A stretch of 64,000 nt of DNA from the NCBI GenBank assembly GCA_003058495.1, contig QBVC01000030.1, positions 19,571-83,570 on the forward strand. The letters run 5' to 3'. Below, piece after piece: positions 1-8,711 of this stretch (its first letter is position 1; each line of letters begins with the position of its first letter). The notes below the pieces were generated by a model, which had not been told where the DNA came from, did no database searches, and was given only the letters and a program-made list of their open reading frames with translations. The position numbers and the translations under genes are program-made. The stretch is from a gamma proteobacterium symbiont of Ctena orbiculata. Lineage in GTDB: Bacteria; Pseudomonadota; Gammaproteobacteria; Chromatiales; Chromatiaceae.

Positions 1-64
1 CTATTGGTGAAGTAGAAGTGAGGCCCTCCAGGCTGCACTGAGGATTGAGAGAGAGAATCGAATC

Positions 65-862
65 ATGGCCGAAATCAGTTTTAACCAAAAGCTATTTGAT
101 GTCTGCCCTACTGGTATGCTGGCTATCGACAGTGACGTCTGTATTCGATGGATGAATCCTGCATTGGAAGCGATGCTCGATCTTACCGGTGATGAGCTCA
201 TCGGCAAGGACAAGAAGACACTGCCGGTTAATCTGCACGCCCTCTTCGACGAGACCGATATGCTGCACCTGTCGCTCAACGGTGATGGCGAGCGTTGGCT
301 GCAGCGGGAAGTGCGCGATGTGGTGGATGGTGACAATACCCAGCTGAGATTGCATTTCTACCAGGATATCAGCCAGCAGATCATGGCGCAGCGTGAGAGC
401 GATGATCTGCGCAGGCAGGTCGAAGATCTCACCATTACCGATGAACTGACCGGCATGTCCAACCGCCGCGCCACGATCCAGGCGATCAGTGCCCAGGTGA
501 CCCGCAGCAGGCGTTACGGCAACCTGCTCACCTTGGGCGCGATGCGTTTGACTCACCCCGAGGGAGAGGATCGGCCATTGCCGGACACCTCTGTCCTGGT
601 AATGACCCAATATCTTCGCGAACGTCTGCGCTGGGCCGATGTCATCGGACGCTATGAAGATCAGCTTTTTCTCCTGGTGATGCCGGAAACCGCCAAGGAT
701 GATGGCGAAAACCTGCTGCAGCAGATCGTCAACGAGTGCCGCGGGGGCGCCCTGGAGGGGCTGGGGGAGAATCCGGTTCCCGATCTGCAGATCGGTGTGG
801 CGGAGTGGATGAAGGGCGACGATTCGCAACGCCTGATCAAGCGGGCAATCGAATCGATCTGA
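65..862 (+). CDS. PAS protein with degenerate GGDEF domain
   Basis: A 265-residue cytosolic signalling protein with no membrane segment. Residues about 8-105 form a PAS-like sensor domain and residues about 120-265 a GGDEF-family domain, opened by the typical motif DELTGMSNRR at 126-135. The catalytic signature is lost: where active diguanylate cyclases read GGDEF, this protein reads EDQLF (198-202, after GRY). The flanking strand (LLVMP) is kept, so the fold is probably intact. It is therefore unlikely to make c-di-GMP and may act as a sensor or binding partner. The ATG follows a purine-rich GAGAGAGA stretch. It lies 150 bp upstream of cyaA on the same strand, so a link between its signal and cAMP is possible but is only inference. 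Confidence 0.8.
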   Translation: MAEISFNQKLFDVCPTGMLAIDSDVCIRWMNPALEAMLDLTGDELIGKDKKTLPVNLHALFDETDMLHLSLNGDGERWLQREVRDVVDGDNTQLRLHFYQDISQQIMAQRESDDLRRQVEDLTITDELTGMSNRRATIQAISAQVTRSRRYGNLLTLGAMRLTHPEGEDRPLPDTSVLVMTQYLRERLRWADVIGRYEDQLFLLVMPETAKDDGENLLQQIVNECRGGALEGLGENPVPDLQIGVAEWMKGDDSQRLIKRAIESI

Positions 863-1012
863 AAACAGGCCGGTCGGGGTTGATTGATACCACCATCCGT
901 TTTCCACGGCAGAGAGTCGTAGCCTAACCTGTTAGATGGGGTCGCTGGCTTCTCCCGGCGGTTACGGGTGGAGTCGGCGACCCCCTCGAGTTGAACCACT
1001 ACCGGTATCGAT

Positions 1013-3823
1013 ATGCCCGATGCACAACGAATCAGCTTCGACGATGGTATCAGCAGGAAGGAGCTGAACGCAGTTCGACAGCGCTTCATGCGCCTGCACC
1101 GTGAACGCCTGCGTCGAATCCTGATCGAGCTGCGCAACAGCCAGCAGGAGTTTTTGCACCTCCTGCCGTTACTGCTGCATATCAATCACCCCATGTTGCC
1201 GGGATTCGTCAGCAGCGAAACACCCACGGGCATCTCCGATTACAGCCCTTCCAAGAAGGCCCTGGACGCGGCAAAAAGGCTCAGCCGCAGCTTTGATTAC
1301 AAGAAGCGCGCACAACGCGTCTACCATATCCATGGCCTCTACCTGATGGGCAGTACCGGAACCATCGGGCAGTCCTCCACCAGCGACTTCGATCTCTGGC
1401 TCTGCTTCGATCCGGCATTGAACAAGAAACAGCGCCAGCAACTCCAGCAGAAGGCGGCCCAGATAGAGAAGAGCGCCGCCGAGTTGGACCTGGAACTGCA
1501 TATTTTTCTCATCGATCCCGAGCGATTTCGCCATGGCGAGAAGTCAAAGCTGTCCCGGGAGAGCAGTGGCACCACGCAACACAACCTGTTGTTGGAGGAG
1601 TTCTACCGCAGCGCGGTATTGTTGGCTGGGAGATATCCGCTCTGGTGGCTGATTCCCCCCGAACATGAGGACGACTACCAGAACTTCGCCGACTATCTCC
1701 TCACCAATCGCTTTATCAAGTCATCGGAGATCTTCGATCTGGGCGGGCTCGATCATGTCCAGGCCGGTGAGTTCTTCGGTGCCGCCCTGTGGCAGCTCTA
1801 CAAGGGCATCGACTCGCCCTACAAATCGATCCTCAAGATCTTCCTCATGGAGGCCTACAGCCGTAACTATCCATCCCCGCAATGGCTGGCGCGGCAGGCG
1901 AAACGGGCGATCTACGAGGGTGAGAGCGATATCGACAGGCTGGATGCCTACATCCTGCTCTACCAGCAGGTCGAGGCCTATTTAAAACAGAACAATGACC
2001 ACGATCGGCTCGAACTTGCCCGCCGCTGTTTCTATTTCAAGGTTGGCGAGCGCCTGAGCCTCTCGCGCAAAAGCGACAACTGGCGCCTGCAGGCGATGTT
2101 GGGACTGACCCGGCAATGGGGCTGGGGGCAGACCCAGCTGCAGATGCTCGACACCCGCTCGGAATGGAAGATCGACAGGGTGATCAAGGAGCGCAACGCC
2201 CTGGTCGGCGTACTCACCCGCAGTTATCGTCTGCTGACCGATTTTGCCCGCAAGTACGCCCGGGAGAGCCATATAGATCCCCATGAGCTCAACCTGCTGG
2301 GACGTAAACTCTACACCGCGCTCGACCATCGGCCGGGTAAGATCGACCATATCAATCCAGGTATCTCGAAGAACCTCGCCGAGGAGAATCTGTCGCTCCA
2401 TCATCGCCCGACAAGGGATGGTGAACCGGCATGGATGCTCTACCGCGGCAGCCTGGAGGCGGGGGAAGAGAGCGAGCAACGCCCGATCAAGATCTCGACG
2501 AATCTGATCGAGATCCTGCTCTGGAGCCACGTCAACCAGGTATGGGGGAGGGCAACCCGGATAAGCTTCGATGCGGGGGAGACGGCCCTGCCGCGCAGCG
2601 AGTTGCTCTCGTTGCAGAAGAGCGTCAGCCGCCTCTTTCCCGACTACATGCCGCCATCGGCCGGGATGGCGACACTCGCCAAACCCGCCTCGATTATCAT
2701 GACGGCGATGTTCATCAATATCGGCGTGGATCCGATGGAGCACCTGACCAAGGAGGGGATGCAGTTGACCAGCGAGCGACACGATCCCCTGAGTTTCGCA
2801 TCCTCGCGGGCCAATTTGGTGATCAATCTGGAAAAAATCCACCAGACCAGCTGGGGAGAGCTGCAGGTGTCGAGCCATGAGGGGGCCGAGGGCCTGATGG
2901 ATCTGCTCTGCTACATCCTCAATCAGCAGCCTGAAGAGGAGCGGATGCCGACGCGGATCAGCGCCTACAGCTACTCGGGGGTACGGGGCGGTCAGATCGC
3001 ATCCCGGGTCACCGACCTGTTCAATCACGTGATCCGGCGTTTTCGCAGCGGTGAGCTCGACAACGGACGCTACATCTTTCGCATGGGGACGGCCTTTTTT
3101 ATCGTCCAAAAGCGGGGTGAAAAGGGTTTTGTCTGGCAGAGCCTTGAGTCGTTCGAGAGTCTGCTGGAGGAGCTGCAGCAGCCTCAACCGGGTTATCGGC
3201 CCCTCGAATTCGATCCGGAGATACTGGCCAACAGCCCCTATCCCTCGTTATTCAAGAACAACAAAGCGGATGTCATCCAGCTGTTTTACCATCTCAACAA
3301 GCAGCAGACGGACATCTACCTGCTCGATGAACAGGGCGCACTCTTTCAGCAGTCACTGCCCACGGAGAGCCCCCGTTTCCTGATGCGCCAACAGCGGCGG
3401 TTTCTCAACAGCCTGCAACAATTGCGCAATCTGCTGCTGAATGAGCATGGGAGCCTTCTGGAGGAGCCCGAGTTCCATGAGTTGAGTCTGGATAAAGAGG
3501 GGCATTGGATCACCCGCAGCAGGAGAGTCCCCTTGGTCGAGGCGGATGACTACACCGAGTTGACCCTGGTGACCGATGGCGTCGAGGCCGATGCGCGGCC
3601 GCTTGCGCTGCTTTTTGACGAGCGGGAATTTTCAAGGCTGGAGTACAGCGATGATCTCTACAGCGCCGCCGCTGACTACATTCACGGTCAACGCAAGGGT
3701 GAGGCGCACTATCCGATCTATCTGACGTCGATTCGCCTGAGCGGATTTCAGACCGTCACCCGGCTCTCGACGGTGGAACTGCTGAATATAAAGAAGCGGG
3801 TAGAAGAGCGTCTCAACCGCTAG
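1013..3823 (+). CDS. cyaA: Class I adenylate cyclase
   Basis: A 936-residue class I adenylyl cyclase that converts ATP to cAMP, the ligand of CRP-type regulators. The nucleotidyltransferase signature is clear near residues 110-135: MGSTGTIGQ followed by SDFDLWLCF, supplying the GS motif and the metal-binding D-x-D. The rest is the long C-terminal region seen in the family; at 936 residues it is longer than the enterobacterial enzyme (about 850) and close to pseudomonad forms. No signal peptide is present, so it acts in the cytoplasm. The ATG at 1013 has only a weak ribosome site; no in-frame start lies further upstream in the intergenic gap. The gene is followed by a perfect hairpin and then by a convergent FKBP gene. 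Confidence 0.95.
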   Translation: MPDAQRISFDDGISRKELNAVRQRFMRLHRERLRRILIELRNSQQEFLHLLPLLLHINHPMLPGFVSSETPTGISDYSPSKKALDAAKRLSRSFDYKKRAQRVYHIHGLYLMGSTGTIGQSSTSDFDLWLCFDPALNKKQRQQLQQKAAQIEKSAAELDLELHIFLIDPERFRHGEKSKLSRESSGTTQHNLLLEEFYRSAVLLAGRYPLWWLIPPEHEDDYQNFADYLLTNRFIKSSEIFDLGGLDHVQAGEFFGAALWQLYKGIDSPYKSILKIFLMEAYSRNYPSPQWLARQAKRAIYEGESDIDRLDAYILLYQQVEAYLKQNNDHDRLELARRCFYFKVGERLSLSRKSDNWRLQAMLGLTRQWGWGQTQLQMLDTRSEWKIDRVIKERNALVGVLTRSYRLLTDFARKYARESHIDPHELNLLGRKLYTALDHRPGKIDHINPGISKNLAEENLSLHHRPTRDGEPAWMLYRGSLEAGEESEQRPIKISTNLIEILLWSHVNQVWGRATRISFDAGETALPRSELLSLQKSVSRLFPDYMPPSAGMATLAKPASIIMTAMFINIGVDPMEHLTKEGMQLTSERHDPLSFASSRANLVINLEKIHQTSWGELQVSSHEGAEGLMDLLCYILNQQPEEERMPTRISAYSYSGVRGGQIASRVTDLFNHVIRRFRSGELDNGRYIFRMGTAFFIVQKRGEKGFVWQSLESFESLLEELQQPQPGYRPLEFDPEILANSPYPSLFKNNKADVIQLFYHLNKQQTDIYLLDEQGALFQQSLPTESPRFLMRQQRRFLNSLQQLRNLLLNEHGSLLEEPEFHELSLDKEGHWITRSRRVPLVEADDYTELTLVTDGVEADARPLALLFDEREFSRLEYSDDLYSAAADYIHGQRKGEAHYPIYLTSIRLSGFQTVTRLSTVELLNIKKRVEERLNR

Positions 3824-3942
3824 CGGGGCGCCAGATCGTGCCAACCGCGACGCCAGGAGCCGGATTGGCGGGTTCGCCGGGGATGCCCGGTAGATGGGCC
3901 AGCCACAGGAGAACCGGCCTTGTTGAGAGACCGGGAGCTGCG

Positions 3943-3964
3943 CCAGCCCACTGTCGTGGGCTGG
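3943..3964. other. Perfect hairpin between convergent cyaA and FKBP genes
   Basis: A 9-bp perfect inverted repeat (CCAGCCCAC and GTGGGCTGG) with a 4-base loop lies in the 160-bp gap between the convergent cyaA and FKBP genes. No run of T follows on either strand, so it is not a standard Rho-independent terminator. It could stabilise the 3' ends of both transcripts. Confidence 0.4.
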
Positions 3965-3985
3965 ATTAGGGGCAGAGCACCGCTG

Positions 3986-4663
3986 TCAATTGACGCTTCG
4001 CAGGTACTCGATCTCAAAGATAAGGGTTTCATTGGGGCCGATGCTTCTGCCAGCCCCCTTCTTTCCATAGGCGAGTTCCGCCGGCATATAGACCTCCCAT
4101 TTCGCCCCGGGCTTCATGCGGGTCAATGCCTCCTTGAAGCCGGGCACGACACCATTCAACTTGAACTGGGCCGGTTTGCCCCGGGAATAGGAGCTGTCGA
4201 ACTCGGTGCCGTCGATCAACCGGCCCCGGTAGTTCACCTCGACCGTCTGTTCGGCCGTGGGGCTGTTGCCGCTCCCGGCCTCGATGACCCGATACTGGAG
4301 ACCGTTCTCCAGGGTGACTATGCCCTCCTTTTGTGCGTTCGCCTCGAGGAACGCCCTCCCCTTTTTCTCATTCGCCTCGGCAACCTTCGCGAGCCTGGCC
4401 TGCTCCTGCTGGAGATGCTGCCGCATCGCCGCCTGCATCTCCTCGTTGCTGAGGCGGACCTTGTTGCCGCTGAGCACATCGGAGACGGCAAGGGCGAAGG
4501 CATCGATGTCCAGGTCGCCGCCGACCTGGCTCTTAAGCATCTGTCCGACCCTTATCCCCAGGGTGTAGCCGTAGCGCTGGTCCTGGCTGTCAAGGTCGCC
4601 GGCCACCAGCGGATGGGCAGCTAGGGCTAGGGTTGTTATCAGAATAATTGTTAGGTATTTCAT
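3986..4663 (-). CDS. FKBP-type peptidyl-prolyl isomerase, exported
   Basis: A 225-residue exported prolyl isomerase of the Mip/FkpA/FklB type, which helps proteins fold in the periplasm. It has an N-terminal signal peptide (MKYLTIILITTLALAAHPLVAG), an alpha-helical dimerisation segment at about residues 30-115, and a C-terminal FKBP domain at about 120-225. FKBP hallmarks are VEVNYRGRLIDGTEFDSS, VVPGFKEAL and the closing LIFEIEYL. A second ATG two codons upstream (4669) would add Met-Tyr; neither start has a convincing ribosome site and the one giving the classical signal sequence is preferred. It converges with cyaA and is divergent from the lipoprotein gene at 5277. Confidence 0.9.
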   Translation of the reverse strand: MKYLTIILITTLALAAHPLVAGDLDSQDQRYGYTLGIRVGQMLKSQVGGDLDIDAFALAVSDVLSGNKVRLSNEEMQAAMRQHLQQEQARLAKVAEANEKKGRAFLEANAQKEGIVTLENGLQYRVIEAGSGNSPTAEQTVEVNYRGRLIDGTEFDSSYSRGKPAQFKLNGVVPGFKEALTRMKPGAKWEVYMPAELAYGKKGAGRSIGPNETLIFEIEYLRSVN

Positions 4664-5276
4664 ATACATATTTGGTTTGTCCAGACTTTTTGGTGGCGCT
4701 GCCCAGGCGTGACAGCACCCAGGCGGCGGTTAATTCAGGGGCGCTCAATGTAACACAATATCTCCACAGCGGAGCCGATCCGGGCCGTTGCCGCCGATCG
4801 ATTGGGTGAACGGCGTGTTTGTGTGACAGATTTTTGGGAGAAGTTCGAGGGGCGCGTTGTAAATATGCAACAGTATCTATAATTTGTACAATTCACACAC
4901 TTTTCCGCGCCGAGTGCGGTTTTTTTAGACAAATCCAGGCCGCTTCCCGAAAGCTGAAAATGGACTTCTTCTCCTTGAAAGACCTGAAAAACCATTAAGG
5001 ATTTGGTAATATATCAAGAAGTTGTGACGAATTTGTTATTTGCACTGTGAATTTGCAACTTTTTTGTGGTTATTTGGGAATTATAGCTTGACATTGAGGT
5101 TGGAAGCGTTACTCTTTATGGAAACTGTTGTAAAAAAGATTCGCTATTGTTTTTTTGTACCAGCCCGGCTGAGCCAAGGCATCGATAGAGCATCGTGAAT
5201 ATCGGAAGGCAGGGATTATTTCGGCGCGGGTTAATAGTGATCGATGTTGAATACGTTCAGTCTGGTTGGCATTAAC
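4664..5276. other. AT-rich intergenic region between divergent genes
   Basis: About 610 bp without a credible gene, clearly richer in A and T than its surroundings. It holds a TATAAT hexamer at 4878-4883 and, just downstream, a short hairpin (CCGC at 4905-4908, GCGG at 4916-4919) followed by seven T, a possible weak terminator on the plus strand. The roughly 40 nt between them are too few for a recognisable gene. A perfect TTGACA at 5088-5093 may belong to the promoter of the next gene. Confidence 0.4.
5088..5115 (+). promoter_or_regulatory. Possible sigma-70 promoter
   Basis: A perfect -35 hexamer TTGACA (5088-5093) is followed after 16 bases by TACTCT (5110-5115), a poor -10. It would drive the lipoprotein gene at 5277 with a leader of about 155 nt. 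Only the -35 is strong. Confidence 0.3.
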
Positions 5277-5687
5277 ATGGGCGGATTGAAGATATCTCTG
5301 TTGGGGTCGCTAATGTGTATTGCGGTCCTTCCAGCGTGTGTTGGCCTGAAGCCCTCTGTCGAGGAGCAAGTCAACGCGAGAATCGAGGCCTATTGGCAGG
5401 CCATGATTCAGAAAGATTATGAGAAGGCGCACGGTTTTCTGTCGCCGGGCTTCAGGTTGAAGGTTGACAAATTTGTCTACCGTAATCGATTCGCTGGAAA
5501 AACAAGTTATAAGGCAGCTGCTGTCGATGGCCTTTCATGTGAAGAGGAGCGCTGTCAGGCGGCTATGATTTTGGAGTATACCGTCCACGGTGTGCCCCCC
5601 TACGGTTTCGAGTTTAACCGTACCGAAGAGCGCAAGGAGCTCTGGGTCAACGTAGAGGGAGAGTGGTGGTTGCTGCCGAAAAAGTAG
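5277..5687 (+). CDS. Small lipoprotein of unknown function
   Basis: A 136-residue predicted lipoprotein. The start at 5277 gives a short charged N-region, a hydrophobic core and a lipobox ending in LPAC, with Cys21 as the lipid-bearing residue. An in-frame ATG at 5244 would add eleven residues (MLNTFSLVGIN) and weaken the signal peptide; neither has a strong ribosome site. The mature part begins with a helical stretch (VNARIEAYWQAMIQKDYEKA) followed by strands, a pattern like NTF2/SnoaL-type folds, but I do not recognise the family. A Cys pair (LSCEEERC) may form a disulfide. It stands alone upstream of the large exported protein. Confidence 0.6.
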   Translation: MGGLKISLLGSLMCIAVLPACVGLKPSVEEQVNARIEAYWQAMIQKDYEKAHGFLSPGFRLKVDKFVYRNRFAGKTSYKAAAVDGLSCEEERCQAAMILEYTVHGVPPYGFEFNRTEERKELWVNVEGEWWLLPKK

Positions 5688-5980
5688 GTTACCTTTCAGG
5701 GTTCTTGTGTGAAGCGTGAGGCCAAGCACGAGGCAGTGTCTTACAGTACTTGATGTTATAGGTTCAATTGGTTTGAAAGGTGATTGAATACTGAAGGTAT
5801 TTCTGTTCTTATCACTTGCTTTATGCGGTGGTCGGTGGAATACTTGATGTCTACGCCTATTGTGCCTATAGTACTGCGTAATTTCAGTGGGGCTATTTCA
5901 ACTCGATACCCCTGTGTCTGAAAAAATAAATTTAAGAGTTGTCGACAACACATATGCTATATATAGAAGGAGCATGTACA

Positions 5981-7600
5981 ATGATGATGAAAAAGACGCT
6001 GGTCGCTGCCGCAGTAGCTTCCTGCTTTACCTCCATGACAGCACAGGCGGTGAACGTATCTCAGGATGCGACTGGTCAGGCCCTGCTGTATCCCTACTAC
6101 AATGTCAACGAAGGTAACTTGACCTTCGTTTCTGTAACGAATACCACTACTGTGTCCAAGGCTGTCAAGGTTCGCTTCCGTGAGGGTGTTGGTAGTGAGG
6201 ACGTCTTTGACTTCACGCTGTACCTGTCACCCAGGGACGTCTGGGTTGGCGTTATCAGCCAGGTAGGTGGCGCTGTCAGACTGGCGGTTCCGGAGGATAC
6301 CTCCTGTACCGTTCCTGTCACCTCTGTCTTGACTGCAGCCAGCTTCAGCTCCGCTCGTATCGATACCGCATACGATCCTGACAGCAGCGGCACCCAGACT
6401 GCCGACGAGGTTCTGGCCCGTCTCTCCGAGGGTCACATCGAGATCATCGAGATGGCTGAGTTGCCTTACACTGCGGGCGGAACGGATATTGCAACTGCAA
6501 TTACTCATAACCAGGCAGCTAGCCCTGTAGCCCCTGTTGATTGTCAAGTTCCGACTACTTTCACTGGTACCACCGGTCTTGGTGCGATCCTCGATGCAGG
6601 TATCGTGACGGCTTCTGCCGTGGCTCAGGACTTCCAGCCACCTAGCGGCGGTCTCTACGGTTCCGCTGCGATCTTCAACGCAGCCACCGGCATCTACTTC
6701 CCCTACAACGCTACCGCTCTCGAGCAGTTTGCTGCCAACCCGATCTGGTGGCCGCAGAACTCTCAGCCCTTCAGCGCAGTTGAAGGCGCGGCTGCTGGCG
6801 TTGACAGCGCAGGTAACGCCATCTCCAACTACTACACAGCTGACGATGGCTCCACCGTACCTACAGCTGGCGGTACCCTGAACTTCGATCTGCCCGATCT
6901 GAGTACTCCGACCACCGCTGAAGTTACTGCTAACAGCTCGGCCTATACCGTATACAGCCGCGTTGCCGCTACCTCTGCACCGGCCATCAACGCCGGTTCC
7001 TTCGGTGGTTCCGTACCGGCCGCCAATGAGGACAAGGCATCAGCCGTTACCGCAGCCCTGACCGGCCGTAACATCCAGGGTGACTTCATCACCTCTCTGA
7101 CCTTCAACACCGACTGGGTCATTACCTTCCCGACCCGTTACACCAAGGTGCATGATGTTCTCGCCGCCGAGGCTCCTTTCACCATCACTGAGGATCCCGC
7201 CTCTGGTCAGGCATGTCACGACGTGACCTTCGACTACTGGAACCGTGAAGAGCGCAAGAACAGCACCGACGCAGGCGTTGGTGTATCTCCGGGTCTTCCC
7301 GCTCCGGCCTTCTCGCTCTGCTACGAGGTCAACGTGCTGGCTATGAACGGCACAGGTGAGTTCTCCGCAGCCACCTCTTCCAAGGCTGTCAAGGCCGATG
7401 CGCCTCTGGAGTTCGAAGACGGTTGGGCAAGCATGGACCTGAGCGCATACTCCATCACACCGACTGTATTGACTGCAGGTGATCCTTCTGGCGACGTTAT
7501 CGGTCTGCCAGTGCTCGGTTTCACCGCTGTGGCCGATACCGTTTCCGGTGTTGAGCGTGGTGGTGTGTTCGGAAGCCGCGTCACGGTTGACGAGCAATAA
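5981..7600 (+). CDS. Large exported protein, probably abundant at the cell surface
   Basis: A 539-residue exported protein of unknown function. It begins MMMKKTLVAAAVASCFTSM and has a signal-peptidase site after AQA. The mature part is rich in Ser, Thr, Ala, Val and Gly with few charges, suggesting a beta-rich outer-membrane or surface protein. Four Cys near DTSCTV, DCQV, QACHD and LCYEV may form two disulfides. Translation signals are strong: AAGGAG about 8 bases before the ATG. Codon choice leans to GGT, CGT, GTT, AAG and ACC, as in highly expressed genes, and differs from the neighbours. A near-perfect terminator follows. The upstream in-frame ATG at 5939 would spoil the signal peptide and precedes the ribosome site. 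S-layer, porin-like and adhesive roles are all possible. Confidence 0.7.
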   Translation: MMMKKTLVAAAVASCFTSMTAQAVNVSQDATGQALLYPYYNVNEGNLTFVSVTNTTTVSKAVKVRFREGVGSEDVFDFTLYLSPRDVWVGVISQVGGAVRLAVPEDTSCTVPVTSVLTAASFSSARIDTAYDPDSSGTQTADEVLARLSEGHIEIIEMAELPYTAGGTDIATAITHNQAASPVAPVDCQVPTTFTGTTGLGAILDAGIVTASAVAQDFQPPSGGLYGSAAIFNAATGIYFPYNATALEQFAANPIWWPQNSQPFSAVEGAAAGVDSAGNAISNYYTADDGSTVPTAGGTLNFDLPDLSTPTTAEVTANSSAYTVYSRVAATSAPAINAGSFGGSVPAANEDKASAVTAALTGRNIQGDFITSLTFNTDWVITFPTRYTKVHDVLAAEAPFTITEDPASGQACHDVTFDYWNREERKNSTDAGVGVSPGLPAPAFSLCYEVNVLAMNGTGEFSAATSSKAVKADAPLEFEDGWASMDLSAYSITPTVLTAGDPSGDVIGLPVLGFTAVADTVSGVERGGVFGSRVTVDEQ

Positions 7601-7658
7601 GCCATGTAGCGTTGAATATGCGGCATCAGCGATGATGCCCGCATAGCCACGACGATTA

Positions 7659-7688
7659 AGAACCCTGCCTCGGCAGGGTTCTTTTTTT
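7659..7688 (+). terminator. Strong Rho-independent terminator
   Basis: A 9-bp perfect stem (AACCCTGCC at 7661-7669 with GGCAGGGTT at 7672-7680), extendable at its base, is followed by seven T at 7682-7688. It lies 60 bp after the exported-protein gene and fits a highly expressed single-gene unit. Confidence 0.92.
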
Positions 7689-7744
7689 ATGCTGGAAAAA
7701 GGTGTTTAAGTTAAAATAGCGCGATCTGGATTGGAACGAAGAGA

Positions 7745-8650
7745 ATGAATGGTATGAAGGCTCTGTTTTTATCTTTATTGTTGTTTTTTCCCGCCCTGGC
7801 TAATGCTGAGACTAGCGGTCAAGCGGTCATGGTCGAAGGCCTGGGCGCCGCGGTCACGGATCAGGAGCTTGAGAGAGAGATCGCTTATCTGCTCTCCAAG
7901 CAGGCATCGTTGGGGATACCCAATTTGAAGACCATGGAGCGGATCTCCGGTGAACTGTTGACCAACAAACTGCTGTTAAAAGAGGCTATGGAGTTGGGTC
8001 TGGAGAAAGACCCTAAGGTGCAATATGAGATTCAGCGTGCCAAACAGCGTGCACTTATCAATGCGAGGTTGGCGCTGCTCAGTGCCGAAGACCTGACCGA
8101 TTCCCAAAAGAGTATTTTGGCGAAGGAGTACTGGCATGCACATCAAGACGAATTCAAAACCAAGAGCAAGAGGGGATTGTCGCATATCCTGATTGGCCTA
8201 AGGGGTCGAAGTGAAGAGGAGGCGGCAGCAGGCGCTGACAAAGTGTATAAGCAGTTGCTGGAGGCGCCTGACAAATTCGAGGCCATGGCGGAGGAACTCT
8301 CTGACGATCCCGGAAGCAAGATCCGCAAGGGTTCACTTGGTTTGGTCGAAAGCGATCGACTTGTCCCTGAATTCTCCAAGGTCGCCTTCGCACTGAAAGC
8401 GGTTGGAGACATATCGGAACCGGTCAAGACCCGGTTTGGATATCATGTGATCCGTCTCGACGAGATCGTGGATGCGAAGCTCAGCAGCTTTGAAGAGGTG
8501 AAGGATTTGGCAATGGAGAAAGCGTTGGAGGCCTATGTGAAAAACAGGCAGCAGCAGCATCTCAATGCGCTTCAAGCCAGCAGCAATCGAAAGATCCACA
8601 CGGATGAAATCAGGCGGGTTTGGGAAAAGATGTTTAAACCGCCCGAGTAG
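7745..8650 (+). CDS. Parvulin-type peptidyl-prolyl isomerase, exported
   Basis: A 301-residue periplasmic chaperone/isomerase of the SurA/PpiC kind. A signal peptide (LFLSLLLFFPALANA) is followed by a helical SurA-N-like region (about 30-130), one parvulin domain at about 140-240 (SKRGLSHILI, FEAMAEELSDDPGS, GSLGLVESDRLVPEFSKVAF, TRFGYHVIRLDEI) and a helical tail. The ATG at 7745 is preceded by GAAGAGA; the ATG three codons later is an alternative. A TAAAAT hexamer at 7712-7717 could be its -10. It precedes the polysaccharide locus on the same strand, as isomerases of this type do in some exopolysaccharide clusters (EpsD-like), but the 60-bp gap leaves co-transcription open. Confidence 0.88.
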   Translation: MNGMKALFLSLLLFFPALANAETSGQAVMVEGLGAAVTDQELEREIAYLLSKQASLGIPNLKTMERISGELLTNKLLLKEAMELGLEKDPKVQYEIQRAKQRALINARLALLSAEDLTDSQKSILAKEYWHAHQDEFKTKSKRGLSHILIGLRGRSEEEAAAGADKVYKQLLEAPDKFEAMAEELSDDPGSKIRKGSLGLVESDRLVPEFSKVAFALKAVGDISEPVKTRFGYHVIRLDEIVDAKLSSFEEVKDLAMEKALEAYVKNRQQQHLNALQASSNRKIHTDEIRRVWEKMFKPPE

Positions 8651-8711
8651 TGTTGAGAGTTGGCGTTTATCTTCATATCAGCTTAATTGGCCAATAACGA
8701 ATATGTAGTTG

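Noticed and set aside
1..64. Possible gene end at the left window edge
   Set aside because: Only a short stretch with purine-rich ribosome-site-like sequence before the ATG at 65; nothing supports a partial gene.
5887..6117. 76-residue open frame overlapping the start of the exported protein
   Set aside because: Different frame from the gene with signal peptide and ribosome site; no motif.
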